From Gemmatimonadota bacterium (GTDB taxonomy: Bacteria > Gemmatimonadota > Gemmatimonadetes > Longimicrobiales > Gaopeijiaceae): a stretch of DNA of 64,000 bases. The stretch lies in NCBI GenBank assembly GCA_002724575.1, contig PBPC01000057.1:1-64000 (forward strand). Reading direction: 5' to 3'. Made by a program: the position numbers and the translations under genes. Below the pieces are notes generated by a model that did not search any database, had not been told where the DNA came from, and saw only the letters and a list, made by a program, of their open reading frames with translations. This document shows, one piece after another, positions 9,901-16,475 of the stretch. Each line of letters opens with the position of its first letter. Position 1 is the stretch's first letter.

Positions 9901-10008
9901 AGTGAGCGAACGTATCGCGTTTTAGAGCCTCTAAATACCCAGCCTGCAGTGAACTACCTCAAGAAGGTCACCTTCCATGAGGTGGCTTCTGTGGGGCATG
10001 AGGAATGA
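6967..10008 (+). CDS. actB: Alternative complex III subunit B, molybdopterin-oxidoreductase-like iron-sulfur protein
   Basis: About 1013 residues, exported by the Tat system: LKRRDFLKVLG near residues 11-21, with a possible lipobox LTGC. The first two-thirds resemble a molybdopterin oxidoreductase that in known ACIII carries no molybdenum; the last third is a ferredoxin-like domain with four cysteine blocks (CTGCSACVTAC, CQHCGNAPCETVC, CVGTRYCANNC, CSFCVQ...ACEQSC). The N-terminal part also keeps Cys62, Cys65, Cys69 and Cys97 in the spacing of a molybdoenzyme FeS cluster. Start at ATG 6967 overlaps the actA stop by one base; the track's GTG 6955 lies inside actA. The 3-prime end overlaps actC by four bases. 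Confidence 0.95.
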   Translation: MDDNKNMQDGLKRRDFLKVLGVSGAGATLTGCSTEEVERLLPYVVAPDDITPGVSTWYTTVCDGCSAQCGMWVRTREGRAVKVEGNPNHPVSQGGLCAKGHATLQHLYHPDRFPGPMIREGSELRQVAWEEAESLLAARLSSAQNPMLISGRMGPSLNELVNEFIEGIGGIRVSYDAISDAPLAEAARIVYGTAGIPQYDIENARFLLSFGNDFIETGSSPVAHTKGLARMSSVDTAGSKGRFVYLGSRLSLTGLNADKWIPIRPGTEAAVALAIAAVIAGDDPEVAGPYSNVLQAFNPQVAAQAAGVTEDAIFELAEDFASQAPTLALGPGVGAHHRGATAANIAVMILNHVAGNVGRTVFYDARMNGAMSAYADIEATVNAMASGESDVVMIHGANPVYSTPPQAGFAEAFAQVPFKVSFASALDETSEMADLILPDQHFLEAWGDSSPLAGVFAVQQPVMQPVPHFESKQTGDVLLSVANRLSGEGDVTTFYDYVREHHRSAHNDADGDFEDAWQELLRTGMADTRSEEASALELQSPEVALSFEVPTFDLPGDLTLLVHPSPRFGAGEFSNSPWLQELPDPVSKIVWHSWLEMNPHTAELRGIREGDIVTVTSPHGSLEVPVWLYPGIREDVVALAMGGGHTGMGRYADDKGVNALNLIPSISEQLSGALVTTVTSVTVIPTGEKRRLATVEGSDDQHDRMIAPAVALADLGHAGDDEHEEGGHGELRELQGVGGFIPVPADEGAPTAFPLEGSRHGLYAEAQEGPRWAMAIDLDKCTGCSACVTACQAENNVPWVGEEQVLMGREMSWVRIERYYEQVDATQAADLDVRFLPMICQHCGNAPCETVCPVFATYHTPEGLNAQVYNRCVGTRYCANNCPYKVRVFNWYDYTDAVPEPLNWQWNPDVTVRANGVMEKCSFCVQRIREVQNRAALEDGREVRDHEVVPACEQSCPAEAIVFGNIRDPNARITQVSASERTYRVLEPLNTQPAVNYLKKVTFHEVASVGHEE

Positions 10009-11381
10009 GTTTAGTGCCTGAAGGACCAACGGCTCGTGGAGCGGTCCCGCACCCCGACGTTCACACATATGATGAAGTCAATCGTGATGTTCTTCGGGCA
10101 CTCGAAACCCCAGGTAAGGGTTGGTGGGCCCTTCTTGCGGTGGCTGCAGCGGGTGTGGTGCTTTTCTTTAGCGCCTGGGGATGGCAACTCTATAAGGGTA
10201 TTGGCGTCAGCGGCCTCAACTCCCCGGTTGGGTGGGGCGTCTATATTACAACGTTTGTATTCTGGGTTGGTATTGCACACTCAGGGACGCTGATTTCGGC
10301 GATTCTTTTTCTGTTCCGGTCGCCATGGCGGCAATCAATTTATCGCGCTGCTGAGGCGATGACGGTATTCGCTGTTATGACTGCTGGCTTGTTTCCACTA
10401 ATTCATGTTGGTCGGCTTTGGCATGCGTATTGGCTGATTCCGTACCCAAACTCCCGCTTTCTATGGCCTAATTTTAAGTCACCACTGGTTTGGGACGTAT
10501 TTGCGATCACTACCTATTTTACGGTATCGGCAACGTTTTTCTACTTGGGTGCAATTCCGGATATTGCCGCCGCTCGAGATCGAGCAACGGGCCTCAGAAA
10601 GAAGCTTTATCAAGTGATCTCACTCGGATGGCGAGGCACTGATTCTCAGTGGCACCACTTTGGGAAGGCCTACATTTTTTTAGCGGCACTAGCCACACCT
10701 CTCGTGCTATCTGTGCACTCGGTTGTGTCTTGGGACTTTGCCATGGCAATTGTGCCAGGTTGGCACGCTACGATTTTCGCTCCCTATTTTGTTGCGGGTG
10801 CGATCTTCTCAGGCGTCGCGATGGTCATTACGCTCGTTGTGCCCATCAGGAAGATTTTTGGTCTTGAGGCGTACCTCACGACGAAGCATTTCGATGCGAT
10901 GGCGAAGTTGTGTTTGCTTACTTCGCTGATCGTACTTTACGCCTATCTATCTGAATTTTTCCTGGCTTGGTATAGCGGAGAAGAGATAGAGAGGACTGCA
11001 TTCTGGAATCGCCTATTTGGCGACTATTGGTGGGCGACCTGGACGATGCTGGTCTGTAATGGCTTTGTCCCGATCATGCTCTGGTTTAGACGTATCAGGC
11101 ACTCAATCCCAGCGCTCTTTGTGATCTCTATTTTCATTAATATTGGAATGTGGTTCGAGCGTTATGTGATCGTCGTCACTTCGCTGCACCATGAGTATGA
11201 GCCGTTTGCATGGGGTATTTATCGCCCATCATTGACGGAAATGGCTCTCATGGTGGGTAGCTTCTGTTGGTTTGGCTTCTGGTTCCTCCTCTTCACTAGA
11301 CTCCTGCCGCCTATCGCTATCGCTGAACTCAAGGAAGTCCTTCCTGCGCCGACACGGAAAAAGACAGGGGAGGCCTATTGA
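10005..11381 (+). CDS. actC: Alternative complex III subunit C, NrfD/PsrC-like quinol-binding membrane protein
   Basis: 458-residue polytopic membrane protein of the NrfD/PsrC family, with about ten hydrophobic segments (for example WWALLAVAAAGVVLFFSAW and VGIAHSGTLISAILFLF). In ACIII the C subunit holds a quinol oxidation site facing the periplasmic iron-sulfur subunit B. The motif GIAHSGTLISAIL near residue 91 is typical of the ActC branch. Start ATG overlaps the actB stop (ATGA), and its own stop overlaps actD, so stoichiometric co-translation is likely. Confidence 0.94.
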   Translation: MSLVPEGPTARGAVPHPDVHTYDEVNRDVLRALETPGKGWWALLAVAAAGVVLFFSAWGWQLYKGIGVSGLNSPVGWGVYITTFVFWVGIAHSGTLISAILFLFRSPWRQSIYRAAEAMTVFAVMTAGLFPLIHVGRLWHAYWLIPYPNSRFLWPNFKSPLVWDVFAITTYFTVSATFFYLGAIPDIAAARDRATGLRKKLYQVISLGWRGTDSQWHHFGKAYIFLAALATPLVLSVHSVVSWDFAMAIVPGWHATIFAPYFVAGAIFSGVAMVITLVVPIRKIFGLEAYLTTKHFDAMAKLCLLTSLIVLYAYLSEFFLAWYSGEEIERTAFWNRLFGDYWWATWTMLVCNGFVPIMLWFRRIRHSIPALFVISIFINIGMWFERYVIVVTSLHHEYEPFAWGIYRPSLTEMALMVGSFCWFGFWFLLFTRLLPPIAIAELKEVLPAPTRKKTGEAY

Positions 11382-11899
11382 TGGATAATGCTGCAGGCCT
11401 ACTCGCATCCTACGAGTATCTTGACTCCACGGTTGATGCAATCAAGGCGCTTAAGAAAGCGGGATTCGAGAAGATCAAGGCGTATGCTCCTTATCCGGAA
11501 CACCATATTGAACACGCACTTGGTTACGGACAGAGTCCAGTGCGTGTTTGGACACTTGTTGGTGGATTGACCGGCACGGCCACGGGGTTTGCACTTACCA
11601 CCTGGACGTCGATCGATTGGCCGTTGGTTGTAGGTGGTAAGCCGATTGTATCTATCCCTGCCTACATAATTATCGCATTCGAAATGACCATCCTATTCGG
11701 TGCACTTGCTACGATCATTGGGCTCTTCGTTCTCAGTCGCCTTCCTTCAATCAAGCCGCCAGTTGTATACGATCCTGAATTCAGTTCGGGGCGCTACGGA
11801 GTTTATGTAGAAGGTAGTCGCCAGCGTCTAGAAGAGGCACGGCAGATCATGAACGAGCAGCAGCCCATTGAACTCAGGGAGGGTGAGCTTTATGACTAG
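11381..11899 (+). CDS. actD: Alternative complex III subunit D (DUF3341)
   Basis: 172-residue DUF3341 protein. The N-terminal soluble part (GLLASYEYLDSTVDAIKALKKAGFEKIKAYAPYPEHHIEHALG) is characteristic of ActD, and two membrane helices follow (VGGLTGTATGFALTTW and AYIIIAFEMTILFGALATIIGLFVL). It is a structural subunit without cofactor. The track uses TTG 11378; the ATG at 11381 with AGGGGAGG upstream and a TGATG overlap with actC is the better start. It overlaps actE by eight bases. Confidence 0.93.
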   Translation: MDNAAGLLASYEYLDSTVDAIKALKKAGFEKIKAYAPYPEHHIEHALGYGQSPVRVWTLVGGLTGTATGFALTTWTSIDWPLVVGGKPIVSIPAYIIIAFEMTILFGALATIIGLFVLSRLPSIKPPVVYDPEFSSGRYGVYVEGSRQRLEEARQIMNEQQPIELREGELYD

Positions 11900-12551
11900 C
11901 TCATATCTCCCCCGGGCACTTTTTACTGCACTAGCAATTGCAGCGTTAACCGGCTGTAAGCCACTCGATGATGGTATGGTGCGGATTTTTGGCAGGTCAA
12001 TGCGTGATCAACGTTCTTTTGACCCATATGAGAACACTCGGCCCTCACCCGAAAACTCTATCTCATTTTCCTCAGGAAACTATCCAACAAACTTCGGCGT
12101 TGTGAATATCGGACAGCCTGAGGGGGCTAGCATACCAAAGCTTACCCAGGCAGACCTCGGTCTTCCAGGTATTGGAAGCCTGGTTGTTCAGGGGCTCACG
12201 AATCCACTTGATCCGGCCGACTCCCGATCGAGAGAGAGAGGTGCCGAACTGTATGGGCGGTTCTGTACAGTTTGCCATGGAGAAGATGGAGTTGGCGCAA
12301 ACGCATCCATTGCTGACAAACACCCTACCCTATCTGCCTACAACCTCTCGGGCGTTCAGGTAGCGGCTTATAGTGACCAGTACCTCTATGCTATGATCCG
12401 TGTGGGACGGGGACTGATGCCAGAGTATGGCAGTCGAATCACTCACTTCGATCGTTGGAGCATCGTGAACTATGTGAGGGAGCTCCAATCTCAGGCAGGG
12501 AATGCACCGGAGAATAGCATGTCCGGTGATAATCCTCCGGCAGGAGAATAG
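11892..12551 (+). CDS. actE: Alternative complex III subunit E, monoheme cytochrome c lipoprotein
   Basis: 219-residue exported lipoprotein: signal ending ALTGC at about residue 22 places the lipidated cysteine at the membrane surface. A single heme motif CTVCH sits in the ELYGRFCTVCHGEDG context, and VGRGLMPEYGSRI supplies a plausible methionine axial ligand. It is the monoheme c subunit of ACIII that relays electrons to the oxidase or soluble carrier. ATG 11892 has AGGGAGG upstream; the track's earlier ATG 11868 lies deep inside actD and would bury the signal peptide. Confidence 0.93.
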   Translation: MTSSYLPRALFTALAIAALTGCKPLDDGMVRIFGRSMRDQRSFDPYENTRPSPENSISFSSGNYPTNFGVVNIGQPEGASIPKLTQADLGLPGIGSLVVQGLTNPLDPADSRSRERGAELYGRFCTVCHGEDGVGANASIADKHPTLSAYNLSGVQVAAYSDQYLYAMIRVGRGLMPEYGSRITHFDRWSIVNYVRELQSQAGNAPENSMSGDNPPAGE

Positions 12552-12553
12552 GA

Positions 12554-13861
12554 ATGGCCCATATTCACGTGCCGGATGAAGTTTCTGTGCGCTACCTTCC
12601 TCGCTCTAGGAAAGCCAATCTTCTGATTGGTGCATTCATAGTGGTGGGGCTTTTGTCGTTCTTGATGAGATGGAGGCAGGACCCTCAAGCCGCATGGATC
12701 AGCTATATCACGAACTGGCTGTACTTCACGAGCGTGTCCGTGGGTGGTCTTTTGCTTGCAATAGCAACCTGGATTACAAAGGCAAAATGGAATTGGTCTA
12801 TACGTCGGGTTAGCCAATCTTTTGTTGCGTTTCTCCCGTTCTCTTTCTTGCTCATGATACCCATGTTGGGTCTTGGTGAGAGCTATTTTCCTTGGATTGA
12901 GATGATGGCGGACGACCCGGTCGTCCAGAACAAGTCAGCATATCTGAACATGCCATTCTTAGTCGCAAGGAACGTTCTTGGACTTGCTCTCCTCTTCGGG
13001 GTGGCACTGTATTTCGTCTATCTCGCTCTTCGCCCTGATATGGGTCTCAGTGCTCAACAGATGCTTGCAAAAGGGGAGAGAAGCGAAGCTTGGAGAGATC
13101 GGCTGACACGGGGCTGGATGGGTCAAGAGAGGGAGGAGGTTCGTAGCTATAAGCGTATGACCGTGATTGCTCCAGCGTTCGTCATTATTTATGCGGTAGT
13201 CATGACAATGTTGAGCTACGATTGGGTCATGTCTCTGGAGCCACACTGGTTTAGTACGATGTTTGGCCCCTGGTTCTTCATGGGAGCATTCTGGATCGGC
13301 ATAGCTGCAACGGCGCTCTGGAGCGTATATCTGAGAACACAGCATGAGGATTTTCACAGGAATATCGGCCTGCAGCAGCGCCATGACATAGGAAAGCTGT
13401 CCTTCGCATTCTGTGTCTTTTGGACCTACCTGTTTTTTAGCCAATACATAGTCATTTGGTATGGTAAGCTTCCGTGGGAACAAGCATGGATCATTAGACG
13501 CTCCGATGAAGTTTGGGGCGGCCTATCAGGGCTGGTTATTCTCTTGTGTTTTGTGATCCCTTTTGCAGGACTGATTGGGAGAAAACCTAAGACGAAGCCA
13601 GTGTTCTTGGCTTTTTTCACCTCGATCATTCTTGTTGGAATGTGGCTTGAAAGATACGTAATGCTTGCTCCGTCGCTTCACCACGGAGGAGATCCGGTCT
13701 TCACCATCTGGCAGCCTCTTATCGGGCTGATGTTCTTAGGTTTGTATCTAGGTTCAGTGCGATGGTTTCTTGCAACATTTCCAGCAATACAGGTATGGCA
13801 ACCGATGGTCGACCCTGAGACTAGGGAGGCGGAACTTCCTGCGGGTCTTACTGCTGAATAG
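12554..13861 (+). CDS. actF: Alternative complex III subunit F, second NrfD-like membrane protein
   Basis: 435-residue polytopic membrane protein related to ActC, with around ten membrane segments and the recurrent FSQYIVIWYGKLPWE and MWLERYVMLAPSLHH motifs of ActF. It pairs with ActC in the membrane arm of ACIII. It starts two bases after the actE stop behind CAGGAGAATAGG. No cytochrome oxidase genes follow, unlike in many act loci; the next gene points the other way. The operon therefore encodes the whole A-F set and nothing else visible. Confidence 0.93.
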   Translation: MAHIHVPDEVSVRYLPRSRKANLLIGAFIVVGLLSFLMRWRQDPQAAWISYITNWLYFTSVSVGGLLLAIATWITKAKWNWSIRRVSQSFVAFLPFSFLLMIPMLGLGESYFPWIEMMADDPVVQNKSAYLNMPFLVARNVLGLALLFGVALYFVYLALRPDMGLSAQQMLAKGERSEAWRDRLTRGWMGQEREEVRSYKRMTVIAPAFVIIYAVVMTMLSYDWVMSLEPHWFSTMFGPWFFMGAFWIGIAATALWSVYLRTQHEDFHRNIGLQQRHDIGKLSFAFCVFWTYLFFSQYIVIWYGKLPWEQAWIIRRSDEVWGGLSGLVILLCFVIPFAGLIGRKPKTKPVFLAFFTSIILVGMWLERYVMLAPSLHHGGDPVFTIWQPLIGLMFLGLYLGSVRWFLATFPAIQVWQPMVDPETREAELPAGLTAE

Positions 13862-13939
13862 CAGCTAGCGCATTAAGGGCTCCAGGGAGCATCAGGGAAC
13901 GGGTACGGACTGAAAAATGGAAACAGTTGACTCGTTGGC

Positions 13940-14725
13940 TTAGCCCACTAGTTCGCGAAGTATGTCTTCATGAAGGGCCCCATTCGAGCTGACCCCTGAA
14001 CCTCCATGGATCGTTGGCTCTCCTTGGAGTGTCGTGAAGCAACCACCCGCCTCTGTCAGGATGGTAAGAAAAGGTCCAGCATCCCAGGGTGCCATTATTG
14101 GATCCACCTGTGCCTCTATTCTCCCTGTCGCAACAAGTGCATGACCATAACAATCCCCCCAGGTGCGAGAGAAAGCAGCACGCTGCTGTAGCCTTCTCCA
14201 TCCGATCCCTTCAGGGCGGGCTAAGATCCTCTCAATGTCAGTTGTACATACAACGGCTTTTGATAGTGAGTTTATGGATGAGACACGGCACAACTCTCCA
14301 TTCCAGGTGCAACCATGACCAGCGCCTGCCGCGATCGTTTCTTTGAGAGCTGGAAAATGAGCAACTCCAACAACACTCTCACCGTCCACCTCTACGGCGA
14401 TGAGAACCCCGAACAAAGGGACTCCTCTGGTAAAAGAGCGAGTGGCGTCTATTGGATCGAGAATCCATCGGACTCGGGCACCTTTATTGGATTCACCGAA
14501 TTCTTCACCGAGAATTGAATCACTGGGGAATCGCTCTTCTATTTTATGTCGAATCAGTTTCTCAGCATTTCGATCAGCCACGGTGACAGGAGAACCATCT
14601 CCCTTAGCATCTGCATCGACTATGCCGCCGAAGTGTTCGAGAGTGAGTGCCCCCGCATCCTGTGCTAGTTCTATAGCAAAATCCAACAACTTAGGAATCT
14701 CGCTAGTACCAAGTGGGTTGTTCAC
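13940..14725 (-). CDS. hisN: Inositol-monophosphatase family protein, probable histidinol-phosphatase
   Basis: 261 residues, lithium-sensitive phosphatase superfamily, magnesium-dependent. Motifs in order: GEEFGE (metal-binding glutamate), WILDPIDATRSF (DPIDGT-type core), and PWDAGPFLTILTEAGG near the C-terminus. The WGDCYGHALVATG block and the RSFTRGVPLFG segment are typical of the HisN branch, which makes histidinol from histidinol phosphate, rather than of SuhB or CysQ. GTG start with a poor ribosome site. It is the last gene of a minus-strand set tatA-rRNA/tRNA methylase-hisN. No other his genes are in view, so substrate assignment rests on motifs only. Confidence 0.8.
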   Translation of the reverse strand: MNNPLGTSEIPKLLDFAIELAQDAGALTLEHFGGIVDADAKGDGSPVTVADRNAEKLIRHKIEERFPSDSILGEEFGESNKGARVRWILDPIDATRSFTRGVPLFGVLIAVEVDGESVVGVAHFPALKETIAAGAGHGCTWNGELCRVSSINSLSKAVVCTTDIERILARPEGIGWRRLQQRAAFSRTWGDCYGHALVATGRIEAQVDPIMAPWDAGPFLTILTEAGGCFTTLQGEPTIHGGSGVSSNGALHEDILRELVG

Positions 14726-14771
14726 CAGAATCGAGAGTTAGGGCATCGAATGTTGTTTTGGAATAGAAAAT

Positions 14772-15542
14772 TCAAGGAGTTGGATCTGGATCATGTTCGG
14801 CTTGCTTGCGGTTGATATAATGATCGATTTCATAACCGATCGCACCGAGAAGCCGAGCTTCTCTTAGGTCAGGCGTGGCACGTGATACGATTGTGCGGAT
14901 CGTCCTCATTACTGCGGAAGGTTCTCGGGCCTTAAAGAACTCGATCCGATGCAACCCTGTTTCTATGGCAGCGTAGGCTTCTTCAAGCTCGGCCTGAGTT
15001 GGAGGCCGGCTTGCTCGGCGGCCTCGGGGCAGGGAATGTTCACCACCATCTACAGCAAGGAACACCTCATAAGCGGCTACAAGACAAGCTTGAGCTAGGT
15101 TAAGACTAGGGTGTCCTGGGTCTGTTGGTATGACCATCACGGCATGGCAAAGATCTAGAGCTTCATTTGTGAGCCCTCGGTCCTCACGACCGAGAATGAT
15201 TGCCACCTTGTCTGTTGCTGCTCGCTCTGCCAAGAGGGCTCCAGCCTTACGCGGTCTGATGTAATTCCGCCCGGCAGTTCTTGCCCGCGCAGTTGTGCCC
15301 AAGATGAAAGAAGCATCACCTACGGCATCTTGCAGTGTGCCATGTAGCGTTGTCGCGTTGATGAGATCGGTACTGCGGTGAGCGATACCTTCGATTCGAT
15401 AAGGATCAAACTCTTCAGGGTTTACCAAGCGGAGTGTCTTGAGTCCAAAGTTCTGCATCACTCGGGTGACACCGGCGATATTCACTACGTTCTTGGGGTG
15501 GTCAAGAACGATAGTGATACGAGAAAGTAAATCGTAACTCAC
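14772..15542 (-). CDS. SPOUT-family RNA 2'-O-methyltransferase (TrmJ/TrmH type)
   Basis: About 256 residues. The SPOUT knot motifs are clear: VNIAGVTRVMQNFGL (motif 1), IILGREDRGLTNEAL (motif 2, SAM-binding) and PSLNLAQACLVAAYEV (motif 3). The C-terminal helical extension is longer than in TrmH and looks like TrmJ, which methylates the wobble-side position 32 of tRNA. The track opens it at 15677, but that upstream part overlaps tatA in another frame; GTG 15542 directly before SYDLLSRITIVLDHP is the sensible start. Lies 28 bases after tatA, probably co-transcribed. Confidence 0.85.
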   Translation of the reverse strand: MSYDLLSRITIVLDHPKNVVNIAGVTRVMQNFGLKTLRLVNPEEFDPYRIEGIAHRSTDLINATTLHGTLQDAVGDASFILGTTARARTAGRNYIRPRKAGALLAERAATDKVAIILGREDRGLTNEALDLCHAVMVIPTDPGHPSLNLAQACLVAAYEVFLAVDGGEHSLPRGRRASRPPTQAELEEAYAAIETGLHRIEFFKAREPSAVMRTIRTIVSRATPDLREARLLGAIGYEIDHYINRKQAEHDPDPTP

Positions 15543-15570
15543 GGTAGTCGTCAGCTGATGTTCCTGTTCC

Positions 15571-15750
15571 TTACTCCCCCCCGTCCTCCGATTCTTCCGC
15601 GGGTGCCTGTAACTCTCCCTTGAAGTTGCGAATTCCCGAGCCGAGTCCTCTCGCCAATTGGGGCAGCTTCTTAGCACCGAAGAACATCATGAGGACCCCT
15701 AGCAGGAGAGCTACCTCCCAGAAACCGATCACAGCCATCTGATAGCTCAT
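15571..15750 (-). CDS. tatA: Sec-independent translocase subunit TatA (missed by ORF track)
   Basis: A 59-residue protein too short for the track. Reading from ATG 15750: a hydrophobic helix (GFWEVALLLGVLMMFFGAKKLPQLARGLGSGI), the FFGAKKLPQLARGLG hinge that defines TatA/TatE, a short amphipathic helix (NFKGEL) and an acidic tail (EESEDGGE). It forms the pore-like part of the twin-arginine pathway, relevant to ActB and the amidohydrolase at 45.6 kb, which carry Tat-like leaders here. An ATG five codons in is an alternative start. tatC and tatB are not in the window. Confidence 0.88.
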   Translation of the reverse strand: MSYQMAVIGFWEVALLLGVLMMFFGAKKLPQLARGLGSGIRNFKGELQAPAEESEDGGE

Positions 15751-15842
15751 TTTATGAGCGCCTTGGCAATAAGTTGTAGCCGAACGTTAGTAGTACCATC
15801 ATAGATCATATTGATCTTCAAATCTTCGCGGTAGTACTTCAG
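15747..15842 (-). pseudogene. C-terminal remnant of an acyl-CoA dehydrogenase
   Basis: In the frame just upstream of tatA the minus strand reads KYYREDLKINMIYDGTTNVR then LQLIAKALIK and stops; the IYDGTTNVRLQLIAKAL pattern is the usual C-terminal end of acyl-CoA dehydrogenases. The reading frame is cut by an in-frame TAG at 15843-15845 and further upstream no dehydrogenase body follows in any frame. Its TGA overlaps the tatA ATG (ATGA), suggesting tatA was once coupled to a full gene now mostly deleted. The rest of the 300-base gap up to gcvH shows nothing else I recognise. Confidence 0.5.
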
Positions 15843-16057
15843 CTACTGTGTGGCTGAGCACTGACGCTTCTGAAACTGGGTCTGTACGAAGGGACCGAAC
15901 GAGTGTGTTCGGGTGACGATCAGGCCCTATAGTAGAGCCCAGGTAACTGGGGTTCGGAAGGGGTTTGATGAAGTGAAGGGGGGGAGGGTTGACCTTGCGC
16001 CAAAACCCCGTCATCCTGTGGGCTTCTGAGGTCAACCCCCACTGTCCGAGAGATCGC

Positions 16058-16444
16058 ATGTCCGATATCCCTAGCGACCTGCTATACACCGAAGAGCATG
16101 AATACCTGAGGCCTTCTAGTGAAGACGGAATTTTCTTTGTTGGGATCACAGATTATGCTCAGGGTGAACTCGGAGACGTTGTCTATATTGAGCTGCCAGA
16201 CACGGGAATCTCCTTCTCAAAGATGGAGGTTTTCGGAACGATTGAGGCGGTAAAGGCTGTTAGTGATCTTTACAGTCCTATATCTGGTGAGGTGATAGAG
16301 ATCAACATAGCTCTTGACGATGATCCTTCTCTCGTGAATACGGATCCATACGGTGACGGGTGGATGATCAAGCTTCGGGTTGATGATGAGGGTGACTTGG
16401 ACGCACTTCTGGATTCAGATCGTTACGAGGACCATATCAGCTGA
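16058..16444 (+). CDS. gcvH: Glycine cleavage system H protein
   Basis: 128-residue lipoyl carrier protein. The lipoylation site is Lys66 in [15 protein letters not shown], preceded by the usual [19 protein letters not shown] and followed by the [10 protein letters not shown] hairpin and [14 protein letters not shown]. It shuttles the aminomethyl group between GcvP, GcvT and the dihydrolipoyl dehydrogenase. The track's 15989 start adds 23 unconserved residues; ATG 16058 fits the family. gcvP follows 31 bases later. gcvT is not in the window. Confidence 0.95.
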   Translation: MSDIPSDLLYTEEHEYLRPSSEDGIFFVGITDYAQGELGDVVYIELPDTGISFSKMEVFGTIEAVKAVSDLYSPISGEVIEINIALDDDPSLVNTDPYGDGWMIKLRVDDEGDLDALLDSDRYEDHIS

Positions 16445-16475
16445 CTGGGATTCAGTCAGAGTGTCAGGGGAGCCC

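Noticed and set aside
14006-14741. several plus-strand ORFs across hisN
   Set aside because: Shadows of the minus-strand phosphatase with its full motif set.
15843-16057. possible glycine riboswitch before gcvH
   Set aside because: The expected tandem aptamer blocks are not visible; the stretch holds only the acyl-CoA dehydrogenase tail and unassigned sequence.
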